A DNA stretch of 64,000 nucleotides from Iamia majanohamensis (GTDB taxonomy: Bacteria > Actinomycetota > Acidimicrobiia > Acidimicrobiales > Iamiaceae), in contig NZ_CP116942.1 of NCBI RefSeq assembly GCF_028532485.1, positions 1-64,000 on the forward strand, in the 5' to 3' direction. Shown here piece by piece: positions 1 to 10,877 of this stretch (positions within the stretch are counted from its first letter, which is position 1; the number at the start of each line of letters is the position of its first letter). Below the pieces are notes generated by a model. It saw only the letters and a list, made by a program, of their open reading frames with translations, did no database searches and was not told where the DNA came from. The position numbers were made by a program, and so were the translations under genes.

Positions 1-37
1 GGCCGGGCAACACGGGCCCCCGTCCCCCCTCGTGACC

Positions 38-68
38 TTGCGCCCGGCCGCGACCGCGGTGGTACGGT
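38..68 (+). promoter_or_regulatory. possible dnaA promoter
   Basis: A TTGCGC hexamer at 38-43 and TACGGT at 63-68 are separated by 19 bases, resembling actinobacterial -35/-10 elements. The spacer is longer than the usual 16-18, so this is only a candidate. Confidence 0.25.
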
Positions 69-145
69 CCGGACCTTGCCGTCGGGCGACCCAGTGCCCG
101 GCTCGCGGTGACGACGACCCGCCCCGGAGGGCGGTCCTCCCGTCG

Positions 146-178
146 TTGTCCACAGAATGTGGATTCCCGTGTGGACAA
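146..178. promoter_or_regulatory. inverted pair of consensus DnaA boxes upstream of dnaA
   Basis: TTGTCCACA (146-154) and its exact reverse complement TGTGGACAA (170-178) face each other across 15 bases, just before the dnaA coding region. Both match the actinobacterial DnaA-box consensus perfectly. DnaA binding here would repress dnaA transcription, as is known for autoregulated dnaA promoters. Their position argues that the true dnaA start lies downstream of 178. Confidence 0.8.
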
Positions 179-203
179 GGAGAAAGTGAGGGACACCCGA
201 GTC

Positions 204-1610
204 GTGGGCGATGCCGACCTTCTGTGGGGCACCTGCTGTGACCTGCTGCGCGACCAGGTGACCGACGGGGTGTGGAAGTCCACCTTCCAGGGCATCCAGC
301 CCGTCGCGGTCGACGGCGACCGCCTGGTGCTCGCGGTGCCCAGCGGCGTGGTGGCCGACCGCATCCACGGCACCTACCGGTCCCTCCTCGCCGACGCCCT
401 GGTCGAGGCCCACGGCGAGCCGGTGGAGCTCGTCGTCGAGGTCCACCCCGGCGACCCCGCCCCCGCAGCTCCCGGACCGGCCGTCGCCGAGGCCCCGGCC
501 CTCGCCCTCGACGAGGTCGACGAGCCGCCGCCGCTGCCGGCCGCGCCCGCGCCTCCCAACGGGGCCGGCCCGGCGCTGCCGGGCACGGTCGACGCCCTGT
601 ACACCTTCGAGGACTTCGTGATCGGGCAGTCCAACCGGTTCTCCTTCGCGGCCGCCCAGGCCGTGGCCGAGACCCCGGGGCGGGCCTACAACCCCCTGTT
701 CATCTACGGCGACGCGGGGCTGGGCAAGACCCACCTCCTGCAGTCGATCCGGGCCTACGTGGGCGAGAACTACCCGGGCAAGGTCGTCCGCTACGTCTCG
801 ACCGAGAGCTTCCTCAACGACTTCATCGAGTCGATCCGCCTGAAGGCCCAGGCCGACTTCAAGCGCCGGTACCGCGAGCTCGACGTCCTCCTGGTCGACG
901 ACATCCAGTTCATCGAGGGGGCGGAGCGCTTCCAGGAGGAGTTCTTCCACACCTTCAACGAGCTGCACGCCCGGCGCAGCCAGATCGTGCTGACCTCGGA
1001 CCGCTCGCCCGACGCCATCGCCACCCTCGAGCACCGCCTGCGGAGCCGGTTCAAGATGGGGCTGATCACCGACATCCAGCCGCCGGACGTCGAGACCCGC
1101 ATGGCGATCCTGCGCAAGAAGGCCGAGCGGGCCCCCATCCCGGTGCCCGACGACGTGCTGGCCTTCATCGCCACCAACATCACCGACAACATCCGGGAGC
1201 TGGAGGGCGCCCTCACCCGGGTGTCGGCCTACGCCAACCTCTACCAGCGCGAGCTGGGGGTGAGCCTGGCCGAGCAGGTGCTCTCCGACATCCTGGGCGA
1301 CAGCCAGAGCCGCACCGTCAGCCCGGCCATGATCCTGGAGAAGGTCTCCCAGCGCTACGGCTTCACCGTCGAGGAGATCACCGGCAAGAGCCGTCGCCGC
1401 CCCCTCGTCACCGCCCGCCAGGTGGCCATGTACGTCATCCGCGAGCTCACCGACCTCAGCTACCCGGCCATCGCCCGGGACTTCGGCAACCGCGACCACA
1501 CCACGGTCATGCACGCGGTGAGCAAGATCGAGGCCCTCATGGCCGAGCGCAAGGCGATCTTCCACCAGGTGCAGGCCATCGTCCAGGAGCTCAAGAAGGG
1601 CCAGGTGTGA
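204..1610 (+). CDS. dnaA: chromosomal replication initiator protein DnaA
   Basis: AAA+ ATPase that binds DnaA boxes and opens oriC. With a GTG start at 204 it has 468 residues. Domain I (LLWGTCCDLLRDQV at the N-terminus) is followed by a short Pro/Ala-rich domain II. Walker A GDAGLGKT is near residue 169 and Walker B LLVDDIQF near 232. The C-terminal helix-turn-helix carries the DnaA signature DHTTVMHA near 431. In-frame starts also exist at 108, 171 and 186. I chose 204 because a GAGGGA lies about 10 bases upstream and the DnaA-box pair sits before it, but 186 (after AAGGAG with only 3 bases spacing) is possible. It is the first gene of the dnaA-dnaN-recF-gyrBA block. Confidence 0.97.
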   Translation: MGDADLLWGTCCDLLRDQVTDGVWKSTFQGIQPVAVDGDRLVLAVPSGVVADRIHGTYRSLLADALVEAHGEPVELVVEVHPGDPAPAAPGPAVAEAPALALDEVDEPPPLPAAPAPPNGAGPALPGTVDALYTFEDFVIGQSNRFSFAAAQAVAETPGRAYNPLFIYGDAGLGKTHLLQSIRAYVGENYPGKVVRYVSTESFLNDFIESIRLKAQADFKRRYRELDVLLVDDIQFIEGAERFQEEFFHTFNELHARRSQIVLTSDRSPDAIATLEHRLRSRFKMGLITDIQPPDVETRMAILRKKAERAPIPVPDDVLAFIATNITDNIRELEGALTRVSAYANLYQRELGVSLAEQVLSDILGDSQSRTVSPAMILEKVSQRYGFTVEEITGKSRRRPLVTARQVAMYVIRELTDLSYPAIARDFGNRDHTTVMHAVSKIEALMAERKAIFHQVQAIVQELKKGQV

Positions 1611-1956
1611 CCGGTCCCGGCGCCCTCCCCGCCCCCCGCCGGGCTGTGGAGCACCGGTGGACGACCGTGTGGGCCGGCACGGGACCGGCGGTGGACGGCG
1701 TCGTGGACGACACCGCCTCCCCGTGGACGCCGGTGCGCCCATCCGCGCCCCGCAGCGCGGACCTGTGGAACGCTGGGGACGGCTGTGGACAGCGGACACC
1801 TGCGCTGACCTGGGACGATGCGAGCTGTCCAGAAGTCCACAGGCCCCACTACCCCTACGACCTGATCAGCATCCGAGGTGTGGGAGGCTGCACGCCCTCC
1901 CCCCGGGACCTCCCGGTGTCCACCACGACTGCGCCCAGAGAAGGAGACCCCCGACG
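1611..1956. other. probable oriC (dnaA-dnaN intergenic region)
   Basis: This 346-base gap holds a cluster of degenerate DnaA boxes: TGTGGAGCA 1645-1653, CGTGGACGA 1702-1710, CGTGGACGC 1722-1730, TGTGGAACG 1764-1772, TGTGGACAG 1784-1792 and, inverted, AGTCCACAG 1834-1842. The dnaA-dnaN interval is the usual actinobacterial origin. No box is a perfect consensus and I see no clear AT-rich unwinding tract; the least GC-rich part is about 1850-1885. An AAGGAG ribosome site for dnaN is at 1941-1946. Confidence 0.8.
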
Positions 1957-3045
1957 GTGAAGTTCCGGTGCGAGCGTGACGAGCTGGTCGAGGCCCTGGG
2001 CACGGCCGGTCGGGCCGTGGCCAACCGGGGTGGGGCGCTGCCCGTGCTCTCCGGGGTGCGCCTGGAGCTGGAGGGCGACGCCCTGCGGCTCACCGGCTCC
2101 GACCTCGACCTGACCATCTCGGTGGCGGCCGAGGTCGCCGGCGAGGGCGACGGCGTGGCGGTGATGCCGGCCAAGATCGCCTCCGACGTGGTCCGCTCCC
2201 TCGACCCCGGCCGGGTCGAGATCGCGGTCGACGGCGACGAGGCCCAGATCACCTCCGGGCGCTTCTCGTCGTCCATCCGCCTGCTCCCCGCCGACGAGTT
2301 CCCCCGCCTGGCCACCCCGGCCGACGACGCCGTGACCCTCGACGCCTCCGACCTGGCCTCGGCGCTGTCCCAGGTGGTGCCGGCGGCGTCGTCCGACGAC
2401 GCCCGGCCCATCCTCACCGGCGTGCTGATGGCCGCCGAGGGGGGCGGCCTGCGCCTGGTCGCCACCGACTCCTACCGCCTGGCCGTGCGCGACCTCGAGG
2501 GCAAGGCCGTCCTCGAGGAGGGCCAGAGCGTGCTGGTGCCGTCACGAGCCCTCCGCGAGCTGGTGCGGGCCCTCGGCGACGGCGAGGTCACCCTCCGCCT
2601 CGGTGAGCGGGAGGCCACCTTCGAGGTGGGCCGCACCCGCGTGACCACCCGGCTCATCGAGGGCGAGTTCCCGAACTACCGGGGCCTGATCCCCTCCAGC
2701 TACCCGAACCGCATGGCCGTGTCGCGCGAGGCCCTGGGCGACGCGGTCCGCCGCGTGCGGCTCATGGCCCGGGAGGCCACGCCCGTGCGCCTGACCATGA
2801 GCAGCGGCGGCCTCGAGCTCGACGCCGTCACCCAGGACGTGGGCCAGGCCAGCGAGGCCGTCGACGCCACCTTCGAGGGCGCCGAGCTCACCGTGGGCTT
2901 CAACCCCGAGTACCTGCTCGACGGCATCGACGTGGCCCCCGGCGACGAGGTCACCCTCGAGACCACCGACGCCAACAAGCCCGCGGTGCTCCGGGCCGCC
3001 GGCCGCGACGACTTCCTGTACCTGCTGATGCCGGTGCGCATCTGA
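1957..3045 (+). CDS. dnaN: DNA polymerase III beta subunit (sliding clamp)
   Basis: Ring-shaped processivity clamp for DNA polymerase III. The product is 362 residues, normal for the family, with the three repeated clamp folds. It starts with a typical N-terminus (MKFRCERDELVEAL) and ends with the conserved C-terminal LMPVR motif that contributes to the clamp-binding pocket. The GTG at 1957 is preceded by AAGGAG at 1941-1946. Upstream in-frame codons extend into oriC but lack homology. recF follows after 40 bases, so the two are probably co-transcribed. Confidence 0.97.
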   Translation: MKFRCERDELVEALGTAGRAVANRGGALPVLSGVRLELEGDALRLTGSDLDLTISVAAEVAGEGDGVAVMPAKIASDVVRSLDPGRVEIAVDGDEAQITSGRFSSSIRLLPADEFPRLATPADDAVTLDASDLASALSQVVPAASSDDARPILTGVLMAAEGGGLRLVATDSYRLAVRDLEGKAVLEEGQSVLVPSRALRELVRALGDGEVTLRLGEREATFEVGRTRVTTRLIEGEFPNYRGLIPSSYPNRMAVSREALGDAVRRVRLMAREATPVRLTMSSGGLELDAVTQDVGQASEAVDATFEGAELTVGFNPEYLLDGIDVAPGDEVTLETTDANKPAVLRAAGRDDFLYLLMPVRI

Positions 3046-3085
3046 CGCCGGGCCCGCGCCGGCACCCGCGCCGGCCCCACCCCTG

Positions 3086-4186
3086 ATGCACCTCGCCCGC
3101 GTCTGGCTCACCGACTTCCGGGGCTACGCCTCGGCCGAGGTCGCCCTCGACCCCGGGCTGACCGCGGTGGTGGGCGCCAACGGCCAGGGCAAGAGCAACC
3201 TGCTCGAGGCCATCGGCTGGCTGGGGGGCCTGCGCTCGTTCCGGGGCGCGCCCACCGAGGCGCTGGTCCGGGTGGGGGCGGAGCGGGCCTTCGTCCGGGG
3301 GGAGGGCGAGCGGGAGGGGCGGGCCCTGCTGGTCGAGTGCGAGATCGCCCCCGGGGGCCGGAGCCGCACCCTCGTCAACCGCCAGCCCGTGCGCCGGGCC
3401 CGCGACGGCCTCGAGTTCCTCCGGGCCGTGGTGTTCTCGCCCGACGACCTGGAGCTGGTGAAGGGCGGGCCGGGGGAGCGGCGCCGGTACCTCGACGACC
3501 TGCTGGTCGCCCTCGACCCCCGCCTCGACGCCACCCGCGCGGACCTGGACCGGATCCTGCGCCAGCGCTCCGCCCTGCTGAAGCAGTCCGGCGGTCGCCT
3601 CACCCCGGAGGTGGAGGCCACCCTCGACGTCTGGGACGCCCGGCTCACGGTTGCGGGGGAGGCCCTGGCCGACGCCCGGGCCGCGCTGGTCGACGACCTC
3701 GGCCCCGCGGTCGCCACCGCCTACCGCGACCTGGCCGGCGGTGACGAGGTCGGGCTGCGCTACGCCCCCCGGTGGCGGGAGGGCGGCCTGCTCGCCGCCC
3801 TCCACGAGGTCCGGCGCGACGAGCTGCGGCGGGGCGTGAGCCTGGTCGGCCCGCATCGCGACGAGCTCGACGTCACGCTCCAGGCCCTCCCGTCGCGCAC
3901 CCACGCCTCCCAGGGCGAGCAGCGCAGCATCGCCCTCGCCCTCCGCCTCGCCGGGGCGCGCCTGGTGGCCGCCTCCCTGGAGACCCCGCCGCTGCTGCTG
4001 CTCGACGACGTGTTCTCCGAGCTCGACCCCGACCGCTCCGAGGCCCTGCTCGGCCACCTCCCCCCGGGCCAGACGGTGGTCACCACGGCCGCCGCCCTGC
4101 CCCCGCAGGCGGTGCCGGGCCAGGTCCTGCGGGTCGCCGAGGGGCGGGTGACCCCCGCCGGCGGCGCCCCCCCGCCCCCCTCCTGA
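3086..4186 (+). CDS. recF: DNA replication and repair protein RecF
   Basis: SMC-like ATPase that helps load RecA on gapped DNA. The 366-residue product has Walker A GANGQGKS at residues 30-37, the ABC-type signature SQGEQRS near 274 and Walker B LLLLDDVFSELD near 303-314, all in family order and spacing. It lies 40 bases after dnaN and 43 before the DUF721 gene, the canonical actinobacterial order. Confidence 0.96.
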   Translation: MHLARVWLTDFRGYASAEVALDPGLTAVVGANGQGKSNLLEAIGWLGGLRSFRGAPTEALVRVGAERAFVRGEGEREGRALLVECEIAPGGRSRTLVNRQPVRRARDGLEFLRAVVFSPDDLELVKGGPGERRRYLDDLLVALDPRLDATRADLDRILRQRSALLKQSGGRLTPEVEATLDVWDARLTVAGEALADARAALVDDLGPAVATAYRDLAGGDEVGLRYAPRWREGGLLAALHEVRRDELRRGVSLVGPHRDELDVTLQALPSRTHASQGEQRSIALALRLAGARLVAASLETPPLLLLDDVFSELDPDRSEALLGHLPPGQTVVTTAAALPPQAVPGQVLRVAEGRVTPAGGAPPPPS

Positions 4187-4229
4187 GCCGGGGCCGGTCG
4201 GGGCGGGCCCGGTCCGCGAGGATGGCCCG

Positions 4230-4559
4230 GTGCCCGCGCCCCGTCGCCCCCCCTCGAGCCCCGGCGCCGGCCCGACCCCGCTGGGCGAGACCCTCGACCG
4301 CGTCCTCGCCGGCCTGGGGGCGCCCCCGGCGTCGTCGCTGGAGGTGGTGGAGCGGGCCTGGCCCGACCTGGTCGGGCCGGTGGCGGCCGACGCCCTCCGC
4401 CCCGTCGCGATCCGCGACGGGTGCCTGGTGGTGACGGCCACCGACCCGGTCTGGACCGGCCAGGCCCGGTGGCTCGAGGGGGCCGTGGTGGAGGGCCTGG
4501 CCCCCCTGCTGGGGGAGGGCGTGGTGACCTCGCTCACCGCCCGGCGCGCGCCGCGCTGA
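4230..4559 (+). CDS. DUF721 / DciA-like protein
   Basis: Small (109 aa) DUF721 protein. The conserved core runs from about residue 17 (GETLDRVLAGLG) through WPDLVGPVAA and the WTGQARWLEG stretch. DUF721 includes DciA, the ancestral loader/adaptor of the replicative helicase DnaB, and actinobacterial members sit between recF and gyrB exactly as here. A helicase-loading role is therefore inferred from family and position. The Pro-rich N-terminus looks disordered. Translation begins at a GTG; no strong ribosome site is visible. Confidence 0.85.
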   Translation: MPAPRRPPSSPGAGPTPLGETLDRVLAGLGAPPASSLEVVERAWPDLVGPVAADALRPVAIRDGCLVVTATDPVWTGQARWLEGAVVEGLAPLLGEGVVTSLTARRAPR

Positions 4560-4780
4560 GGGGCGCCGGAGCCCCCCGCCGGGGGACGTCGCCGGGGGCG
4601 GCGACGGAGCTCCAGATGCACCGGGGCGCAGGACCCCCCTGGTAGGCTGGAGCCCATCGTGAACGCCTGTCCGCATGGGTCCCGACGCCACGGGCACCCG
4701 GTCGGAGGGCGGCACTGCCGGCCCCGTCCGGCACCGCTCGTGAGCAGCACGCTCCCCCCTCACTGAGAGAGGTCGCGCCC
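4560..4780 (+). promoter_or_regulatory. gyrB leader region
   Basis: This is a 221-base gap before gyrB. A TAGGCT hexamer at 4642-4647 could be a -10 element, but no convincing -35 is seen. GAGAGAGG at 4764-4771 serves as the gyrB ribosome site. No riboswitch or other RNA structure was recognised. Confidence 0.3.
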
Positions 4781-6706
<1,926 letters not shown>

Positions 6707-6744
6707 GCCGGCCCCGCCCCGCCCGCGCCGACCCCCGAGGACCC

Positions 6745-9237
6745 ATGCCTGACGAGACCCCCCCACCCGACGAGAACGACGACGGCCAGGACCCGAACCG
6801 CACCGCGTTCGGGCTCATCGAGCCCATCGAGATCGACCAGGAGATGGAGACGTCGTTCCTCGACTACTCCATGTCGGTCATCGTCTCCCGGGCCCTGCCT
6901 GACGTGCGCGACGGCCTGAAGCCGGTGCACCGCCGGATCCTGTGGGGGATGCTCGACGTGGGCGCCCGCCCCGACCGGCCCTTCATGAAGTGCGCCCGCG
7001 TCACCGGCGACGTCATGGGCAAGTACCACCCCCACGGCGACGGCGGCATCTACGACGCCCTGGTGCGCCTGGCCCAGCCCCACTCGCTCCGCCACCCGCT
7101 GGTCCAGGGCCACGGCAACTTCGGCTCCCCCGACGACGGGCCCGCCGCGGCCCGCTACACCGAGTGCCGCCTGGCCCCGCTGGCCATGTCGATGCTGGCC
7201 GACATCGACGAGGACACCGTCGACTTCGCCGAGAACTACTCCGGCGAGTTCGACGAGCCCGCGGTGCTGCCCAGCCGCTTCCCCAACCTGCTGGTCAACG
7301 GCAGCCAGGGCATCGCGGTGGGCATGGCCACCAACATCCCGCCCCACAACCTGGGCGAGGTCATCGACGCCACCACCTACCTCATCGACAACCCCGAGTG
7401 CACCGTCGAGGAGCTGGTCAACGCCCAGATCGTGAAGGGCCCGGACTTCCCGACCGGCGGCCAGATCCTGGGGCGCCAGGGCATCCTCGACGCCCAGCTC
7501 ACCGGCCGCGGCTCCATCCGCATGCGCGCCGTGGCCGAGATCGAGGAGGGCACCCGCGGCGCCGACCGCATCGTGGTCACCGAGCTGCCCTACCAGGTCG
7601 GCCCCCGCACCGTGCTGGCCAAGATCAGCGAGCTGGTGGCGGCCAAGGAGATCGAGGGCATCTCCGATGCCAACGACGAGTCCTCCGGCGGCGACACCCG
7701 GATCGTCATCACCCTGAAGCGCGACGCCCCCGCCCTCATCGTGCTCAACAACCTCTACAAGCGGACCCCGCTGCAGACCTCCTTCGGCGTCAACACCGTC
7801 GCCCTCGTCGACGGCGTGCCCCGCACCCTCAACCTGCGCGACGCCCTGGCCCACTACCTCGACCACCAGATCGAGGTCATCACCCGCCGGTCCGAGTTCC
7901 GCCTGCGCAAGAAGCAGGAGCGGGCCCACATCGTCGAGGGGCTCATCCGGGCCCTCGACCTCATCGACGAGATCATCGCCGCCATCCGGGCCTCCGACGA
8001 CAAGGCCGCGGCCCACGAGGCCCTCGAGGCCGCACCCTTCTCCTTCAGCGAGGTGCAGGCCGAGTACATCCTCACCATGCAGCTCCACCGGCTCACCCGC
8101 CTGGGCCGGGCCGAGCTGGAGGCCGAGATGGAGGAGCTGCGGGCCGCCATCGCCGAGCTGGAGGCCATCCTCGGCGACCGCACCGTGCTGCTCGGGGTCA
8201 TCAAGGACGAGCTGGGCGAGATCCGGGGCCGGTTCGCCGACGAGCGGCGGTCCGAGATCACCTTCGACCCCGGCGAGCTCGACCTCGAGGACCTCATCGA
8301 CGACGAGGACCTCATCGTCACCATGTCGGCCAAGGGCTACGTGAAGACCGTCCCGGCCGACACCTTCCGCAGCCAGCGCCGCGGGGGGCGGGGGATCTCG
8401 GGCGCCAAGCTGCGCGACGAGGACTACATCGCCCACATCATCACCACCACGGCCCACGCCTACCTGCTGTTCTTCTCCAACCTGGGTCGGGTGTACCGCC
8501 TGAAGGCCCACGAGATCCCGATGAAGGACCGGACGGCGCGGGGCACGGCCATCGTCAACCTCCTGCCGCTCCAGCCCGACGAGCGCATCCAGGCCATCAT
8601 CGACACCCGCGACTACGAGTCGAACCAGTACCTGTTCTTCGCCACCCGCCTCGGGCAGGTCAAGAAGACCCGCTTCACCGAGTACGACTCCTCCCTCCGC
8701 GCCGGGCTCATCGCCATCAAGCTGCGCGACGACGACGAGCTGGTGCGGGTCATCCCCTGCAACGAGGACGACGACATCTTCATGGTGAGCCGGGCCGGCA
8801 TGACGGTCCGCTTCGCCCAGGACGACGTGCGGGCCATGGGCCGCTCCACCGCCGGCGTCCGGGGCATGAAGATGCGGGCCGACGACACCGTCGTGTCCTG
8901 CGACGTCGCCCGCGACGACGCCACCATCCTCCTCGTCACCGACGCCGGCTACGGCAAGCGCACCAAGCTGGAGAACTTCGCCCGCAAGAACCGGGGCATC
9001 CAGGGGGTCAAGGGCATCAAGCTCACGGCCCGCCGCGGCCACGTGGTCGCCGCCTTCATGGTGTCGCTCGACGACGAGATCTTCGTCATCGCCTCCGACG
9101 GGGTGGTGTCGCGCATGGAGGTGCGGGGCATCTCCTCCCAGGGCCGCGACGCGACCGGCGTGCGGGTCATGAACGTCGAGGGCGGGCGCACGGTGGCCGC
9201 GGTGGCCCCGGTGCTGAGCGCCGACGACGAGGACTGA
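6745..9237 (+). CDS. gyrA: DNA gyrase subunit A
   Basis: Breakage-reunion subunit of gyrase, 830 residues. The catalytic tyrosine is Tyr138 in AARYTEC. The quinolone-resistance-determining region reads [10 protein letters not shown] at 95-104. The residue matching E. coli Ser83 / M. tuberculosis Ala90 is Gly100, while the Asp87/Asp94 equivalent is kept as Asp104. The GyrA-box QRRGGRG begins the C-terminal beta-pinwheel region. An ATG at 6745 opens the gene 38 bases after gyrB. A very long open frame starts much earlier in another gene and is an artefact of GC content. Confidence 0.98.
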   Translation: MPDETPPPDENDDGQDPNRTAFGLIEPIEIDQEMETSFLDYSMSVIVSRALPDVRDGLKPVHRRILWGMLDVGARPDRPFMKCARVTGDVMGKYHPHGDGGIYDALVRLAQPHSLRHPLVQGHGNFGSPDDGPAAARYTECRLAPLAMSMLADIDEDTVDFAENYSGEFDEPAVLPSRFPNLLVNGSQGIAVGMATNIPPHNLGEVIDATTYLIDNPECTVEELVNAQIVKGPDFPTGGQILGRQGILDAQLTGRGSIRMRAVAEIEEGTRGADRIVVTELPYQVGPRTVLAKISELVAAKEIEGISDANDESSGGDTRIVITLKRDAPALIVLNNLYKRTPLQTSFGVNTVALVDGVPRTLNLRDALAHYLDHQIEVITRRSEFRLRKKQERAHIVEGLIRALDLIDEIIAAIRASDDKAAAHEALEAAPFSFSEVQAEYILTMQLHRLTRLGRAELEAEMEELRAAIAELEAILGDRTVLLGVIKDELGEIRGRFADERRSEITFDPGELDLEDLIDDEDLIVTMSAKGYVKTVPADTFRSQRRGGRGISGAKLRDEDYIAHIITTTAHAYLLFFSNLGRVYRLKAHEIPMKDRTARGTAIVNLLPLQPDERIQAIIDTRDYESNQYLFFATRLGQVKKTRFTEYDSSLRAGLIAIKLRDDDELVRVIPCNEDDDIFMVSRAGMTVRFAQDDVRAMGRSTAGVRGMKMRADDTVVSCDVARDDATILLVTDAGYGKRTKLENFARKNRGIQGVKGIKLTARRGHVVAAFMVSLDDEIFVIASDGVVSRMEVRGISSQGRDATGVRVMNVEGGRTVAAVAPVLSADDED

Positions 9238-9315
9238 GCCGGGCCCCACCCCACGACCGGCACGGTCGGATCGCCCCCCCCGGGGGCCGCCAGCCCCCTC
9301 TCCGGAGGTCCCCCC

Positions 9316-9708
9316 GTGCCCCCCACGCCGCGTTCCCGTCGGTCGTCCGCCGGCCAGGCCACCCCACTCGTGGCCGTCGCCCTGCTCCTCGCGGCCGCCG
9401 TGGTCGTCGCTCTGGTGGCCGGCGGTGGTCGAGCCCTCGACGGGGCCCGGGCCCGCACCGCGGCCGACGCCGCCGCCCTGGCGGGTGCGGCCGAGGGCCC
9501 CGAGGCGGCCCGTCGCCTCGCTGCGGCCAACGGCGCGACGGTGGTCTCGCTCTCCCTGGAGGGTCCCGAGGTGGTCGTCGAGGTGCAGGTCGGAGGGGTC
9601 CGGGCCCGGGCCCGGGCCCGGCGCGAGGGCACCTGGTGCGGGTCCGAGCCCCGGGGAGGAGCGGGGATCTCGTACACTCGTCCTCCGTGTCCGTCGAGTC
9701 CGGGCTAG
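9316..9708 (+). CDS. small TadE/TadG-like secreted or membrane protein
   Basis: A 130-residue protein with a short basic N-terminus (RSRRSSAGQATPLVAVALLL), one hydrophobic segment at about 17-40, then RTAADAAALAGA. That arrangement is typical of TadE/TadG-type pilus-like proteins (Rv3654c-like). Such proteins are processed or anchored through the N-terminal helix. It sits between gyrA and the DUF3566 gene, overlapping the latter by 22 bases. Start is GTG at 9316. The last ~15 residues overlap the next gene's start region, so the C-terminus is less certain. Function here is unknown. Confidence 0.6.
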   Translation: MPPTPRSRRSSAGQATPLVAVALLLAAAVVVALVAGGGRALDGARARTAADAAALAGAAEGPEAARRLAAANGATVVSLSLEGPEVVVEVQVGGVRARARARREGTWCGSEPRGGAGISYTRPPCPSSPG

Positions 9709-10487
9709 GCGCCCCCGTCGAGAAGCGGGCCGGCGGCGGGGAGCCCGCCTCGGCCCCCCCCTCGCGCGAGCCGCTCATCACCCGGGCCCGGCCCCGGCGC
9801 GAGCGCCGGGCCGAGCGCCAGCGCTCCGACGCCCTGGCCGAGGCCGTGAGCCCCCCGTCCTTCCGGGGCCGCGGTGGCCGGCCCCGGCGCCAGGGCCGAC
9901 GGGTGCGGCGCGTCGTGCGGCGCATCGAGCTGTGGTCGGTGCTGAAGATCAGCCTCGTGTTCAACGTGGTGATGCTGGGCATCGCCCTCGGCTCGGTGGC
10001 CCTCCTCTGGGGCCTGGCCAACACCACCGGCCTGGTCGACGACCTGGAGGGCTTCCTGCGGGACTCGGGCTTCGAGGACTTCCGCTTCCAGGGCGACCGC
10101 ATGTTCCGCCAGGTCGCCTTCATCGGGGCCGTGGGGGCGCTCGCCTTCAGCGTGTTCACCGTGCTGGCCACCGCCCTGGTCAACCTGATCAGCGAGCTCA
10201 CCGGGGGCATCCGGGTGGTGGTCATCGAGGAGATCGTCGACCGTCGCGAGCCCCGCACCCCGCCGCCGGCGAGGGACGTGCCCGTCGCCCCGGCCCGGGA
10301 GCGGCCCCGCTCGGCCTTCCCCGAGGTCGACCCGCCCCGGCCCACCGGGCCCCGCGGCCCGTCGAGCCACCCGCCCTCGGGCGGTCCCCCGGTCGGACCG
10401 CCCACCGCCTGGCCCGGCTCCGGTCCCGCCGACCCGGCCCCGACGCCCGACCCCGAGGGCACCGGCACCACCACCGGTCCCCGCTGA
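9687..10487 (+). CDS. DUF3566 transmembrane protein
   Basis: A 266-residue protein with a basic, disordered N-terminal ~75 residues and a DUF3566 domain at about 75-180, followed by a Pro-rich tail. The domain holds two transmembrane helices (SLVFNVVMLGIALGSVALLW and FIGAVGALAFSVFTVLATAL) separated by an amphipathic loop, ending in the conserved ELTGGIRVVVIEE. DUF3566 follows gyrA in most actinobacteria (Rv0007 in M. tuberculosis); its role is unknown. GTG at 9687 is taken as start because it gives the domain a complete N-terminal region, but no strong ribosome site precedes it. Confidence 0.85.
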   Translation: MSVESGLGAPVEKRAGGGEPASAPPSREPLITRARPRRERRAERQRSDALAEAVSPPSFRGRGGRPRRQGRRVRRVVRRIELWSVLKISLVFNVVMLGIALGSVALLWGLANTTGLVDDLEGFLRDSGFEDFRFQGDRMFRQVAFIGAVGALAFSVFTVLATALVNLISELTGGIRVVVIEEIVDRREPRTPPPARDVPVAPARERPRSAFPEVDPPRPTGPRGPSSHPPSGGPPVGPPTAWPGSGPADPAPTPDPEGTGTTTGPR

Positions 10488-10546
10488 CCCTCGCCGCCCT
10501 GCACCCCGGGCCGGGACGCAGGTGGCGATCGTCGGGAGGCGACGGG

Positions 10547-10552
10547 TACAGT
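10547..10552 (+). promoter_or_regulatory. -10 element of tRNA-Ile
   Basis: TACAGT ends 10 bases before the mature tRNA 5' end, the right distance for a short leader. No clear -35 lies 17 bases upstream. Confidence 0.4.
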
Positions 10553-10562
10553 CCTCCGCTCC

Positions 10563-10636
<74 letters not shown>

Positions 10637-10739
10637 CGCAGCCCTCGCACCCGGACCCGGCGGACACCTCCTCGGACCGGGCGTCGGCCGGCACCCCGGG
10701 ACCCACCACCCGGGTCGATCCGCCCCCGCAGGAGCCCCC

Positions 10740-10877
10740 GTGACCCTTCTCCGCCGAGCCCTCGTCGCCCTGGGACTGGCCGGCCTGGTGGCCGCCTTCG
10801 TCCGCCTCCGCGGCTCGGGCGGCACCCCGCCGCAGACCGGCGGCTGGCGCGAGCTCTCCGGGCCCGAGCTCCGCTGA
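10740..10877 (+). CDS. 45-residue membrane peptide
   Basis: A short open frame with GTG start 6 bases after CAGGAG. It encodes 45 residues: basic start MTLLRRALVALGLAGLVAAF, one hydrophobic helix at about 5-20, then a Gly/Pro-rich tail ending in GGWRELSGPELR. Its TGA overlaps the ATG of the next gene as TGATG, a sign of translational coupling. Size, topology and place (near gyrA-DUF3566-tRNA-Ile) recall the DLW-39 family of tiny actinobacterial proteins, but the DLW motif is not present, so I do not assign it. Confidence 0.55.
   Translation: MTLLRRALVALGLAGLVAAFVRLRGSGGTPPQTGGWRELSGPELR

Noticed and set aside
272-1960. A 562-codon + strand frame overlapping dnaA
   Set aside because: It is an Arg/Pro/Gly-rich frame shift of dnaA and runs through oriC.
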